Assembly (NCBI GenBank): GCA_002422985.1
Contig: DITZ01000073.1
Span: forward strand, 13,493-23,646
Direction: 5' to 3'
DNA from: Sphingomonadales bacterium UBA6171
Lineage (GTDB): Bacteria; Pseudomonadota; Alphaproteobacteria; Sphingomonadales; Sphingomonadaceae
Length of the DNA stretch: 10,154 nucleotides
Part shown: one piece after another, positions 1 to 6,760 of the stretch
How the letters are laid out: every line of letters starts with the position of its first letter
Position numbering within the stretch: position 1 is the first letter of the stretch
The notes under the pieces: generated by a model
What the model saw: only the letters and a program-made list of their open reading frames with translations
Told to the model about the DNA's origin: nothing
Database searches by the model: none
Made by a program: the position numbers and the translations under genes

Positions 1-1285
1 GCTCGTCCAGCACCAGCAGGTTGGATTCGCGGGCAAATTCGCGCGCCAGCAGCAGGCGTGAACGCTCGCCGCCCGAAAAAGTCCCGATGCGCGCCTCGGC
101 GGCCGATGGCGGAAACAGAAACTCCTTCAGATAGCCGTTCAGATGCTTGCGCACCCCGCGCACATCAATCCAGTCGCCACCTTCGGCCAATATATCGCGC
201 ACACGGGCATCGGGCGACATCAGTTTGCGCTGTTGATCGATCGTCACGCCGTTCAGCGTCGGCGCATGGTAGATGCGGCCGCTGTCCGGCTGCAATTCGC
301 CGGTCAAGAGCTTCAGCAGCGTGGTTTTTCCCGCCCCGTTGCGCCCGACGATCCCGATTCGATCGCCGCGCTGCACGCGAAGGGAGAAATCCCGGATAAC
401 CGCCCGGTCGCCGAAGCTTTTGCAGATGTCCTCGGCGTCGATCACAATCCTGGACTTGCCGTCGTCGGTCGCCAGCCCCAGCCTGGCGGTGCCCATGGCA
501 CCCAGCATGGCGCGGCGCTCCGCCCGCATGCCGTGCAGCCGCTCCAGCCGCCCCTGATTGCGCCGCCGCCGCGCGGTCACGCCGCGTTGCAGCCAGTGCA
601 GTTCCTGCGCGATCTTCGAATCGAGCTTCTGCGCGGTGCGCGCTTCTTCGGCCTCCACCTGCTCGGTCCAGGCTTCAAATCCGCCGAAACCCACATCCTT
701 GCGCCGAAGCGTGCCGCGATCCAGCCAGATGCAGGCGCTGGTGAGGCGCGTCAGAAAGGTGCGGTCGTGGCTGATCACCACAAAGGCGCCGGTGTAGCGT
801 TGCAGCCAGCCCTCCAGCCAGTCGATGGCGGCGAGATCCAGATGATTGGTCGGCTCGTCCAGCAGCAGCAGATCGGGGTCTTCGGCGAGCGCGCGGGCGA
901 TGGAAGCGCGCCGCCGCTCTCCGCCGGATGCGGTGGCGGCATCGGTGGAAAGGTCGATGCCCAGCTGGTCGGCGATGGATTCCACCACATGCGCTTCCGG
1001 CGCATCCGGCCCGGCCAGCGCAAAATCGCGCAAGGTTGCGAATCCGCTCACCGGCGGGTCCTGCGGCAGCAGCACCACTTTCTGCCCCGGCTGGGCGCTG
1101 CGGCGGCCGCCATCCGGCTCGATGGTGCCGGCCAGCAGCCGGAACAGCGTGGTTTTTCCCGCGCCGTTGCGGCCGATGAGCGCGAGACGGTCGCGTTCGG
1201 CGATGAACAGCGAGAGATTTTCGAACAACATCCCGTCCCCCTGACGGAGGCGTATGTCTTCGAGTGCAAGAATGGGGGCTGCCAT
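1..1285 (-). CDS. uup: ABC-F family ATPase Uup, 3' end cut by window edge
   Basis: Soluble ABC-F protein with two ATP-binding cassettes and no membrane segments. The family acts on ribosomes, and Uup also affects precise transposon excision and branched DNA intermediates. The 428 visible residues hold Walker A GRNGAGKTT (38-46), signature SGGER (120-124) and Walker B with LLLLDEPTNHLD (139-150). IDWLEGWL and ISHDR follow, then a charged linker with RRRRNQGR and MGTARL. The second cassette has its own GRNGAGKTT, GTFSGGERSRLLLAR and LLVLDE at the window edge. The linker and IDWLEG segments resemble E. coli Uup more than EttA. The first cassette is shorter than in E. coli, with its signature near residue 120. 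Start ATG at 1285 has an AAGGGG ribosome site 7 nt upstream. The last half-cassette and any C-terminal coiled coil lie outside the window. Confidence 0.93.
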   Translation of the reverse strand, partial: MAAPILALEDIRLRQGDGMLFENLSLFIAERDRLALIGRNGAGKTTLFRLLAGTIEPDGGRRSAQPGQKVVLLPQDPPVSGFATLRDFALAGPDAPEAHVVESIADQLGIDLSTDAATASGGERRRASIARALAEDPDLLLLDEPTNHLDLAAIDWLEGWLQRYTGAFVVISHDRTFLTRLTSACIWLDRGTLRRKDVGFGGFEAWTEQVEAEEARTAQKLDSKIAQELHWLQRGVTARRRRNQGRLERLHGMRAERRAMLGAMGTARLGLATDDGKSRIVIDAEDICKSFGDRAVIRDFSLRVQRGDRIGIVGRNGAGKTTLLKLLTGELQPDSGRIYHAPTLNGVTIDQQRKLMSPDARVRDILAEGGDWIDVRGVRKHLNGYLKEFLFPPSAAEARIGTFSGGERSRLLLAREFARESNLLVLDE

Positions 1286-1311
1286 GGCGCCGCCCCTTGC
1301 CACGGGCGGGC

Positions 1312-1339
1312 ATTATGGGCAACGAATGGCTTCTGCCAG
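1312..1339 (-). promoter_or_regulatory. Candidate sigma-70 promoter for uup
   Basis: Read on the minus strand, CTGGCA (plus positions 1334-1339) is separated by 16 bp from CATAAT (plus 1312-1317). These are reasonable -35 and -10 hexamers. The predicted transcript would start near 1305, just upstream of the AAGGGG ribosome site (plus 1293-1298). This is found by eye only. Confidence 0.4.
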
Positions 1340-1353
1340 CGCGTGGAGCCAGC

Positions 1354-1388
1354 ATTCACAACATGTTCACGGCATCAGCATCTATAAG
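1354..1388 (+). promoter_or_regulatory. Candidate promoter with OmpR-type direct repeat for the PepSY/two-component operon
   Basis: TTCAC occurs at 1355-1359 and again at 1366-1370, an 11-bp step typical of half-sites for OmpR/PhoB-family dimers. The extended 11-mers share 7 of 11 bases. The second half-site ends 12 bp before TATAAG (1383-1388), a good -10. No good -35 sits at the usual distance, which is typical of activator-dependent promoters such as PhoP-type ones. Binding by the downstream regulator is inferred. Confidence 0.45.
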
Positions 1389-1400
1389 GCTTCGAGACGG

Positions 1401-1796
1401 ATGATGCCGATGAAACAGCAAGACGATCTGCGCCATTTGCGCCTGTTGGGGCTGGCCCTGGCCGCCACGCTGCTGGCCGCCACGCCGCTGGCCGCCATGC
1501 CGTTAGCCGCCGGCCCGGCGGGCGCGATGGCGGGAGACCGGCCCCGGCTGCGCGGCGGCTATGAGCGGCAATTGTCAGAACATGATCATGCGCTGCGCAA
1601 CCGGGAGACGGGGCAGATTCGCAGCCTGAACGAGCTGCTGCCCCGCGCGCACCGCGCCGTTGGCGAATCCGAGTTCATCGGGGTGGAATCCAACAATGCG
1701 GGGCTTACCTATCGCTTCAAATTCCAGCGGCCCGACGGCCGGCTGGTGTGGGTGGACATGGACGGGCGGACCGGATCAGTGCTTTCCGTGCGCTGA
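1401..1796 (+). CDS. Small exported PepSY-like protein, first gene of the two-component operon
   Basis: A protein of about 131 residues with a basic N-terminus, a long Ala/Leu hydrophobic segment and a likely cleavage site near AMA-GD, so probably periplasmic. The C-terminal ~70 residues (LNELLPRAHRAVGE to GRLVWVDMDGRTGSVLSVR) have the look of a PepSY unit: a helix followed by strands ending in a D-x-R-T-G-x-V-L type motif. Small PepSY proteins often precede OmpR-type regulator/kinase pairs in proteobacteria and may modulate signalling, but their function is poorly known. Three clustered in-frame ATGs (1401, 1404, 1410) are possible starts. The last fits best if transcription begins just after the TATAAG at 1383. 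The signal peptide is encoded by four imperfect 15-bp repeats. The gap to the regulator gene is 34 nt. Confidence 0.75.
   Translation: MMPMKQQDDLRHLRLLGLALAATLLAATPLAAMPLAAGPAGAMAGDRPRLRGGYERQLSEHDHALRNRETGQIRSLNELLPRAHRAVGESEFIGVESNNAGLTYRFKFQRPDGRLVWVDMDGRTGSVLSVR
1458..1517 (+). repeat. Four imperfect 15-bp tandem repeats in the signal-peptide region
   Basis: Units at 1458-1472, 1473-1487, 1488-1502 and 1503-1517 follow the pattern CTGGCCGCCAYGCYG. The fourth is more diverged. They encode LAATL, LAATP, LAAMP and LAAGP, the hydrophobic core of the signal peptide. Unit gain or loss would keep the frame. Confidence 0.8.
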
Positions 1797-1830
1797 CGGG
1801 GCTGCCGGCAAAGGGTATGGGGAGCGACAG

Positions 1831-2487
1831 ATGCGAATCCTGATTGTGGAAGATGAGCCGACGCTCGCGCGGCAATTGCGCCAGACGCTGGAAACCGCCG
1901 GCTATGCGGTGGACAGCGCGCATGATGGCGAGGAAGGCCAGTTTCTGGGCGACACCGAAAGCTATGACGCGGTGATTCTGGATCTTGGCCTGCCGGAGGT
2001 GGACGGCCTGACCGTGCTCGATCGCTGGCGCAAGGCGGGCCGCGCCATGCCGGTGCTGGTGCTGACGGCGCGGGACAGCTGGTCGGACAAGGTGGCGGGG
2101 CTGGATGCCGGTGCCGATGATTATCTCGCCAAGCCGTTCCAGTCGGAAGAGCTGATTGCCCGGTTGCGGGCGCTGATCCGCCGTTCGTCGGGCAATGCGT
2201 CGGCCGAGCTGATGGCGGGCGATGTGCGGCTGGACACAAGATCCGGCCGGGTGACGCTGGCCGGCGAGCCGGTGAAGCTGACGGCGCAGGAATATAAGCT
2301 GCTCTCCTATCTGATGCACCACCGGGGCAAGGTCGTGTCGCGCACCGAACTGATCGAACATATTTATGATCAGGATTTCGATCGCGATTCCAACACGATC
2401 GAAGTGTTCATCACGCGCATCCGCAAGAAATTGGGCGCTGATCTCATCACGACCATCCGTGGGCTTGGCTACAGCCTCGACGCCTGA
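1831..2487 (+). CDS. OmpR/PhoB-family response regulator (FeuP/PhoP-like)
   Basis: A 218-residue DNA-binding response regulator. The N-terminal receiver domain (about 1-115) has the acidic pocket E7/D8, phospho-acceptor D51 in ILDLGLPEVDG, switch T79 and conserved K101 in KPF. The C-terminal winged helix (about 125-218) has LTAQEYKLLSYL, VSRTELIEHIYD, the recognition-helix region SNTIEVFITRIRKKL and the closing TIRGLGYSL. The wording around DQDFDRDSNTIEVF resembles alphaproteobacterial FeuP/PhoP-type regulators. The ATG at 1831 has a GGGGAG ribosome site about 7 nt upstream. It is followed directly by its kinase gene, so the two are very probably co-transcribed and cognate. The stimulus is unknown from sequence. 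It may bind the direct repeat upstream of the operon. Confidence 0.93.
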   Translation: MRILIVEDEPTLARQLRQTLETAGYAVDSAHDGEEGQFLGDTESYDAVILDLGLPEVDGLTVLDRWRKAGRAMPVLVLTARDSWSDKVAGLDAGADDYLAKPFQSEELIARLRALIRRSSGNASAELMAGDVRLDTRSGRVTLAGEPVKLTAQEYKLLSYLMHHRGKVVSRTELIEHIYDQDFDRDSNTIEVFITRIRKKLGADLITTIRGLGYSLDA

Positions 2488-3901
2488 GCCGCCGGCGGGC
2501 GGCGCGCCGCCGGCAGGGCAGGGCTTTGGCCGAGGGCTGATACGCGGGTCGTTGAGCCGCCGTATCCTGTTTCTGGCGGCTGCCTGGATTCTGCTGCTGC
2601 TGGTGCTGGGCGGCATCGGGCTGGATCGGGTGCTGACCGGCACCATTCAGCGCAATTTTGATACGCAACTGGCGCTGACCCTGCCGGCGATGCTGGCGGC
2701 GGCCGAGCTGGACCCGTTCGGCGAGGTGCGTTTCAACCGGCCGCCGGTTGATCCGCGCTTCAACGAACCCTATTCCGGCCTCTATTGGCAGGTGAGCGCG
2801 CAAGGGCGGATGCCGTTCCGCTCGCGCTCGCTGTGGGATCGGGAACTGCCGTTCCATGCGGCGGCCTCCTGCGTGGACATGTGCGTATCGCGCAGCCTTG
2901 CCTTCCAGAATGAACCGGTGCGCATCATCGAGCGCGACGGCATCATCCCCGGCTCGCCCGTGGTGTGGCGCTTTGCGGTCGCGCAATCGACGACGATGAT
3001 CGACGCGCAGATTGCCGATGTGCGCAAGACGCTGTGGGTATCGCTGGCGGCGCTGGGCGCCGGCCTGTTCGCGCTGGCGATGATGCAGGCGAGCTTCGGC
3101 CTGTTTCCGCTACGGCGCATGTCGGCCGCGATGGCAGACATCCGCGCCGGCCGGGCAACGCGCGCGCCGGTGGATGATGTGCCGCCGGAAATCGCGCCGC
3201 TGGTGGAGGAGCTGAACGCGCTGCTCGATCATAATGAACGGTCCGCCGAAGCCGCGCGGATGCACGCCGGGAATCTGGCCCATGCGCTGAAAACTCCGAT
3301 GAGCGTGCTGGTGAACGAGGCGGCGGTGAACAGCCCGGAGCTGGCGGAGGCGGTAACGCGCGAGCTGACGACGATGCGCCGCCATATCGACCATCATCTG
3401 GCCCGCGCGCGCGCCGCCGGGCGGCGGACGGACGCCACCGCGCGGACCGACGTGCGGGCCTCGCTGGAGCGGCTGCGGCGTGCCATCGAGCGTATTCATG
3501 CCGATGAAGTGACCATCGACATCGCCGGGGATTCGCAGGTGTATTTCCGGGGCGAGCAACAGGATTTCGAGGAAATCGCCGGCAATCTCATCGACAATGC
3601 CGCAAAATATGGCGGCGGCCGGGTGTTCGTGACGGTGGAGGCGGACCGTCAGGCCGGCATGTTCCGGCTGCTGGTGGAGGATGACGGCAAGGGAATCGCC
3701 GAATCCGAACGCGCCCGGCTGTTCGAGCGCGGCGTGCGGCTGGATAGCGGCAAGCCGGGCACGGGTCTGGGCCTCGCCATTGCGCGGGACGTGGCGGAAA
3801 TCTATGGCGGCACGGTGGCGCTGGCCTCCAGCGAGGATCTGGGCGGGCTGATGGTGATGGTTCGGCTGCCGATGAGCGCTTCGGGTCTTCCTGCCGCTTG
3901 A
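2459..3901 (+). CDS. Membrane sensor histidine kinase, partner of the upstream regulator
   Basis: Inner-membrane histidine kinase of about 480 residues. The first membrane helix is encoded near 2558-2640 (RRILFLAAAWILLLLVLGG), followed by a periplasmic sensor of about 130 residues. A second helix lies near 3031-3105, then a HAMP-like linker. The dimerisation/phosphorylation helix is NLAHALKTPMSVL with the phospho-His codon at 3281-3283. The ATPase domain shows N box GNLIDNAAKYGGG, G1 VEDDGKGI and G2 GTGLGLAIA. NLAHALKTP is typical of PhoQ/FeuQ-like kinases. There is no in-frame ATG near the start. GTG 2459 overlaps the regulator's end by 29 nt; TTG at 2465 or TTG at 2552 are alternatives. The last, just before the first helix, would remove a Pro/Gly-rich leader. 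The sensor holds a close cysteine pair, CVDMC. Confidence 0.9.
   Translation: MGLATASTPEPPAGGAPPAGQGFGRGLIRGSLSRRILFLAAAWILLLLVLGGIGLDRVLTGTIQRNFDTQLALTLPAMLAAAELDPFGEVRFNRPPVDPRFNEPYSGLYWQVSAQGRMPFRSRSLWDRELPFHAAASCVDMCVSRSLAFQNEPVRIIERDGIIPGSPVVWRFAVAQSTTMIDAQIADVRKTLWVSLAALGAGLFALAMMQASFGLFPLRRMSAAMADIRAGRATRAPVDDVPPEIAPLVEELNALLDHNERSAEAARMHAGNLAHALKTPMSVLVNEAAVNSPELAEAVTRELTTMRRHIDHHLARARAAGRRTDATARTDVRASLERLRRAIERIHADEVTIDIAGDSQVYFRGEQQDFEEIAGNLIDNAAKYGGGRVFVTVEADRQAGMFRLLVEDDGKGIAESERARLFERGVRLDSGKPGTGLGLAIARDVAEIYGGTVALASSEDLGGLMVMVRLPMSASGLPAA
2491..2514 (+). repeat. GC-rich hairpin at the regulator/kinase junction
   Basis: Arms 2491-2498 and 2507-2514 form an 8-bp all-GC stem with an 8-nt loop. 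An alternative register gives a perfect 14-bp palindrome at 2498-2511. It lies 3 bp after the regulator stop, inside the kinase frame if the early start is used, or in its leader if TTG 2552 is used. Confidence 0.7.
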
Positions 3902-3982
3902 CTTCGCGCGGCGCGTCATGCACTGGCGCGCCTCTCCCGCACCGGATGGCACGGCCTAATGGCGCGGGAAGGCTCATGGTTT

Positions 3983-4057
<75 letters not shown>

Positions 4058-4302
4058 TGAACCCCCGGTTTCCATATTTACTCGCAGTTGCCGCAATCGC
4101 TGGCTGACATCCGCGTCGGGCGGTTTGCCCGATGGCGATGGGGGCGCGGGTGAGCAACGCAGTGCGCGCGGACATTCCGGGGTCTGGCGTCCGGATATCG
4201 CTGATTCTGCCGGGCCTGGTTGCGGCGGAACTGTAAAAAATCCCGACACGCGACTCGCTTGTTAACCGGCAACGCCGGGCGGCATTTTTTCAGCGTATGA
4301 AC
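4058..4302. other. Intergenic region with no convincing gene
   Basis: No reading frame here looks coding. Two small dyads are visible: TCGGGC-GGTTT-GCCCGA at 4116-4132, and CCGGC-AAC-GCCGG at 4266-4278 with a T6 run starting 6 nt later (4285-4290). Either could end tRNA transcription, but neither is a standard terminator. An activator (enhancer) site for the sigma-54 promoter at 4354 would be expected somewhere in this stretch; the 4266-4278 dyad, about 100 bp upstream of the predicted start, is one candidate. Confidence 0.5.
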
Positions 4303-4315
4303 CAAGACTTTGATT
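4303..4315 (-). promoter_or_regulatory. Candidate IHF binding site
   Basis: The minus strand reads AATCAAAGTCTTG, an exact fit to the IHF consensus WATCAANNNNTTR. The AT-rich flank (plus 4314-4332) lies on the 5' side of the WATCAA half, as in strong IHF sites. It sits about 65-77 bp upstream of the predicted sigma-54 transcription start, the usual place for IHF to bend DNA between an enhancer and the promoter. Confidence 0.6.
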
Positions 4316-4353
4316 TATAGTGATAATATATAGGCAGCGTGACTGGCTGTGTC

Positions 4354-4369
4354 TGGCACGGTTATTGCA
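4354..4369 (+). promoter_or_regulatory. Sigma-54 (RpoN) -24/-12 promoter
   Basis: TGGCACGGTTATTGCA matches the consensus TGGCACR-N4-TTGCW at every defined position. The invariant GG (4355-4356) and GC (4367-4368) are separated by exactly 10 bp. Predicted transcription starts near 4380, giving a leader of about 50 nt before the PEP-CTERM gene. PEP-CTERM genes in several proteobacteria are known to be controlled by RpoN with the PrsK/PrsR two-component system. Confidence 0.87.
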
Positions 4370-4430
4370 ACCATGTTTGCGGATCGGCAGAAAGTTCGAT
4401 CTTTAATAATCATAGCGAGTGGAGAATATC

Positions 4431-5150
4431 ATGATGAAATTTGTAATTGCCAGCGCCCTGCTGGCGACGGCCGGTGCTGCATCGGCCGCCAACTTTACCT
4501 ATTTTGGTGAAAACCAGTCGCCCGCCAACGCTGTGTCCGGCGCACCGCTGACGGCGCATGACGCCTTCTTCACCGCCCTTACGGCTGGTGTCAGCGCTGA
4601 AGACTTCGAAGGCTTTGCGTCGGGCACCTCGCCCGCCAGCATCACCTTCAACGGCACGGCCGGCGACATTGTCGCGACCTTTGGCGCTGGCACCGGATCG
4701 GTTCAAACCGGCCCGAACGGCGCGGGCCGGTTCGCCACGTCCGGCACGCAATATTTCGAAACGACCGACACCTTCTCGGTCAGCTTCTCCACCGCCGTTG
4801 CAGCCTTTGGCTTCTATGGCACCGACATTGGCGATTTCAGCGGCCAGCTTTCGGTCGTGCTGATCCGTGGCGGCGTGGAAGAGTCGATCCTGGTGCCGCA
4901 TGTGGTGAACGGAAACAGCGGCTCGCTGCTGTTCTTCGGCGTGCTGTCCACCAACCCGTTCGATGGCGTCCGCTTCGCGCAATCCGCCTCCGGCACCGAC
5001 TTTCTGGGCTTTGACGATCTGGTGGTCGGAGACCGTCAGCAGGTGATCATCCCCGGCGTGCCGGAAGCCGCCACCTGGGCGATGATGATCGCGGGCTTCG
5101 GCATGGTCGGCTTCGCCGCCCGCCGCCGCAGGACGTTCGTCCAGGCCTGA
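4431..5150 (+). CDS. Secreted PEP-CTERM (PEPxxWA type) sorting-domain protein
   Basis: A 239-residue exported protein. It begins with a signal peptide (MMKFVIASALLATAGAASAA, cleavage near 19-20) and has a Gly/Ser/Thr-rich, beta-type middle containing FEGFASGTSPASITFNGT and a later FLGFDDLVVGD segment. It ends with the sorting signal PEAATWA (211-217), a short hydrophobic helix (MMIAGFGMVGF) and an Arg cluster. In this family an exosortase recognises the signal at the inner membrane, and the proteins are linked to exopolysaccharide and cell-surface functions. No exosortase is in the window. Start ATG 4431 has GGAG six bases upstream; ATG 4434 is an alternative. The third motif residue is Ala rather than Pro. 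Expression is likely sigma-54-dependent. The biochemical role of the middle region is not recognisable. Confidence 0.9.
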   Translation: MMKFVIASALLATAGAASAANFTYFGENQSPANAVSGAPLTAHDAFFTALTAGVSAEDFEGFASGTSPASITFNGTAGDIVATFGAGTGSVQTGPNGAGRFATSGTQYFETTDTFSVSFSTAVAAFGFYGTDIGDFSGQLSVVLIRGGVEESILVPHVVNGNSGSLLFFGVLSTNPFDGVRFAQSASGTDFLGFDDLVVGDRQQVIIPGVPEAATWAMMIAGFGMVGFAARRRRTFVQA

Positions 5151-5184
5151 AGCCTGGGCCTGAACGGCTCCAAAGCATGAAATC

Positions 5185-5216
5185 GGGGGTCGGGGCATCG
5201 CTCCGGCCCCCTTTTT
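5185..5216 (+). terminator. Intrinsic terminator after the PEP-CTERM gene
   Basis: Stem GGGGGTCGG (5185-5193) pairs with CCGGCCCCC (5203-5211) over 9 bp with one G-T pair and a 9-nt loop, followed at once by TTTTT (5212-5216). It separates the PEP-CTERM unit from the glycosyltransferase. Confidence 0.88.
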
Positions 5217-5259
5217 CTGCCCTATTGGTGCCGCCTTTACCCTATACCGCCCCGCCACC

Positions 5260-6417
5260 ATGAACGAGCAGATCTCGCCCGAAACTGTGCGCATCGCGCT
5301 GTTTTCGGGCAATTACAATTATGTGAAAGACGGCGCCAATCAGGCGCTGAACCGCCTTGTCGGCCGCAGCATCGCGCGCGGAGCCGCCGTGCGCGTCTAT
5401 TCCCCGGTCAGCGCCACGCCCGCCTTCGCGCCCACCGGCGATCTGGTCGCCATCCCCTCCATGCCCATCCCCGGCCGGGGCGAATATCGCATCGCCCTGG
5501 GCCTGCCCGCCGCGCAGGCCGCAGACCTCGCCGCCTTCGGCCCCACCATCGTCCATCTTTCCGCGCCCGACTGGCTCGGCCATGCCGCCAAAAGCTGGGC
5601 GGCCAGGCACAATGTTCCAACCGTCGCCTCCGTCCACACCCGTTTCGAAACCTATTTCGACTATTATGGCTTCGGCTTCATCCGCCGCGCCGTCGAACGG
5701 CTGCTGAAACGCTTTTATGGCGACCTGCCAGAGATTTACGCCCCATCCGACAGTATGGCCGATGTGCTGTGCGCCGAAGGCTATTCCAGCAACGTCCGCA
5801 TCTGGAGCCGCGGCGTGGACCGCCACATCTTCAACCCGCAGGCCCGCGACATGGTCTGGCGTCGCGCCCATGGCATCACCGACGACACGCCCGTCATCGG
5901 CTTTGTCGGCCGTCTGGTGCTGGAAAAAGGCCTGGATATGGTCGCCGACGTCGCCGCCCGGCTGAAGGCCGCCGAAGTGCCGCACCGCTTCCTCGTCGTT
6001 GGCGATGGCCCGGCCCGCGGCTGGCTGGAGGAACATTTGCCCGGTGCCATTTTCACCGGCTTCCAGGACGGCCATGATCTGGGCCGCGCCTATGCCGGCA
6101 TGGACCTGTTCCTGAACCCCAGCATCACCGAAACCTTCGGCAACGTCACGCTGGAAGCCATGGCCTGCGGCGTGCCCGTTGTCGCCGCCCGCGCCACCGG
6201 CGCGATGAGCCTGGTGGCAGACGGCGCCAACGGCCTGCTGGTGCCACCCGGAGACGCCGATGCCTTCGCCGCCGCTGTTGCCAGCCTGCTGGCCAGCCCG
6301 GAACGCCGCGCCGCCATGGGTGCCGATGGCCTGCGCCGCGCCCGGTCCTTCGATTGGGATGCCATCAACGATGCCGTCATCGACCGCTATATCGCGCTGT
6401 CCGCACGCCCCCTTTGA
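5260..6417 (+). CDS. GT4-family glycosyltransferase
   Basis: A 385-residue GT-B fold retaining glycosyltransferase, cytoplasmic or membrane-associated. The N-terminal acceptor domain (about 10-195) starts with RIALFSGNYNYVKDGAN and has VHLSAPDWLGHAA and SVHTRFETYFDYYGF. The C-terminal donor domain has GFVGRLVLEKG (214-224), with the Arg and Lys that hold the nucleotide-sugar phosphates, FLVVGDGPARGWLE, and the E-x7-E motif ETFGNVTLE (291-299) followed by EAMACGVPVV. The overall pattern resembles GDP-mannose-dependent alpha-mannosyltransferases (MgtA/PimB type), but the donor sugar cannot be settled by eye. ATG 5260 lacks a clear ribosome site. The gene is strongly C-biased at third positions, unlike the two-component genes upstream. 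It stands alone between the terminator at 5216 and ssrA. Confidence 0.88.
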   Translation: MNEQISPETVRIALFSGNYNYVKDGANQALNRLVGRSIARGAAVRVYSPVSATPAFAPTGDLVAIPSMPIPGRGEYRIALGLPAAQAADLAAFGPTIVHLSAPDWLGHAAKSWAARHNVPTVASVHTRFETYFDYYGFGFIRRAVERLLKRFYGDLPEIYAPSDSMADVLCAEGYSSNVRIWSRGVDRHIFNPQARDMVWRRAHGITDDTPVIGFVGRLVLEKGLDMVADVAARLKAAEVPHRFLVVGDGPARGWLEEHLPGAIFTGFQDGHDLGRAYAGMDLFLNPSITETFGNVTLEAMACGVPVVAARATGAMSLVADGANGLLVPPGDADAFAAAVASLLASPERRAAMGADGLRRARSFDWDAINDAVIDRYIALSARPL

Positions 6418-6441
6418 TTCTCTGCGCCATGCGCCTATATC
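6414..6441 (+). promoter_or_regulatory. Candidate ssrA promoter overlapping the glycosyltransferase stop
   Basis: TTGATT (6414-6419), 16-bp spacer, then TATATC (6436-6441). Predicted start near 6448, right at the first hairpin of the tmRNA acceptor piece. The -35 overlaps the TGA stop of the upstream gene. Confidence 0.5.
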
Positions 6442-6530
6442 GGGCGGGCCACCTTCGGGTGGAGATGGTGATGAATGATGCCGTGAAATAGATGCAACGG
6501 ACCCGGGGGCAGTACCCGGCGGCTCCACCA

Positions 6531-6601
6531 TCTTTCTGCGCGGCCCCGCGATGCTTCGCACCGGGGGGCCTTGCGGTTTGCGCTGAAGCAGAAAGATGAT
6601 T
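6531..6601 (+). other. Removed spacer between the tmRNA acceptor and coding pieces
   Basis: A 71-nt segment separates the acceptor CCA from the 5' G of the coding piece. ATCTTTCTGC (6530-6539) pairs perfectly with GCAGAAAGAT (6588-6597), extending the acceptor stem in the precursor. A GC-rich inner hairpin lies between the arms. Such spacers are cut out during two-piece tmRNA maturation. Confidence 0.75.
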
Positions 6602-6687
6602 GGGGCCGAACCAGGATCGACGTGTATTGAAAGACGGTATTTTTGCCCGGCCTGAATGAGCCGTAAAACCGTTCAAAACCTACAAAT

Positions 6688-6723
6688 GCCAACGATAACG
6701 AGGCATTTGCGATCGCTGCGTAA
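6688..6723 (+). other. tmRNA proteolysis-tag reading frame
   Basis: GCC AAC GAT AAC GAG GCA TTT GCG ATC GCT GCG TAA encodes ANDNEAFAIAA. The AND-N start and hydrophobic -AIAA end fit known ssrA tags: the N-terminal part is bound by SspB and the last residues by ClpX. The resume codon is inferred to be GCC at 6688; the encoded tag could be preceded by the alanine carried on tmRNA. Confidence 0.88.
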
Positions 6724-6760
6724 CATGCGGCCTAACGGCCAAAGTTACAAAGCCTGAGCA

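Noticed and set aside
143..1387. A 414-codon plus-strand frame across the uup region
   Set aside because: Its translation lacks any domain, whereas the minus strand encodes two intact ABC cassettes.
4266..4290. Intrinsic terminator for the tRNA transcript
   Set aside because: The 5-bp stem is short and separated from the T6 run by 6 nt, so it is not a standard terminator; kept only as a possible dyad site.
4310..4332. Sigma-70 promoter made of TTGATT and the AT-rich GATAATATAT
   Set aside because: The hexamers are not at a workable spacing. The stretch is better explained as the AT-rich flank of the IHF site upstream of a consensus sigma-54 promoter.
4310..4335. Chromosomal dif site, considered because of the strand-composition change nearby
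   Set aside because: The AT-rich stretch does not match the paired XerC/XerD half-sites.
5242..6561. A 439-codon minus-strand frame opposite the glycosyltransferase
   Set aside because: Gly/Ala-rich, no motifs, and it runs through the terminator and tmRNA boundaries. The plus-strand GT4 protein is unambiguous.
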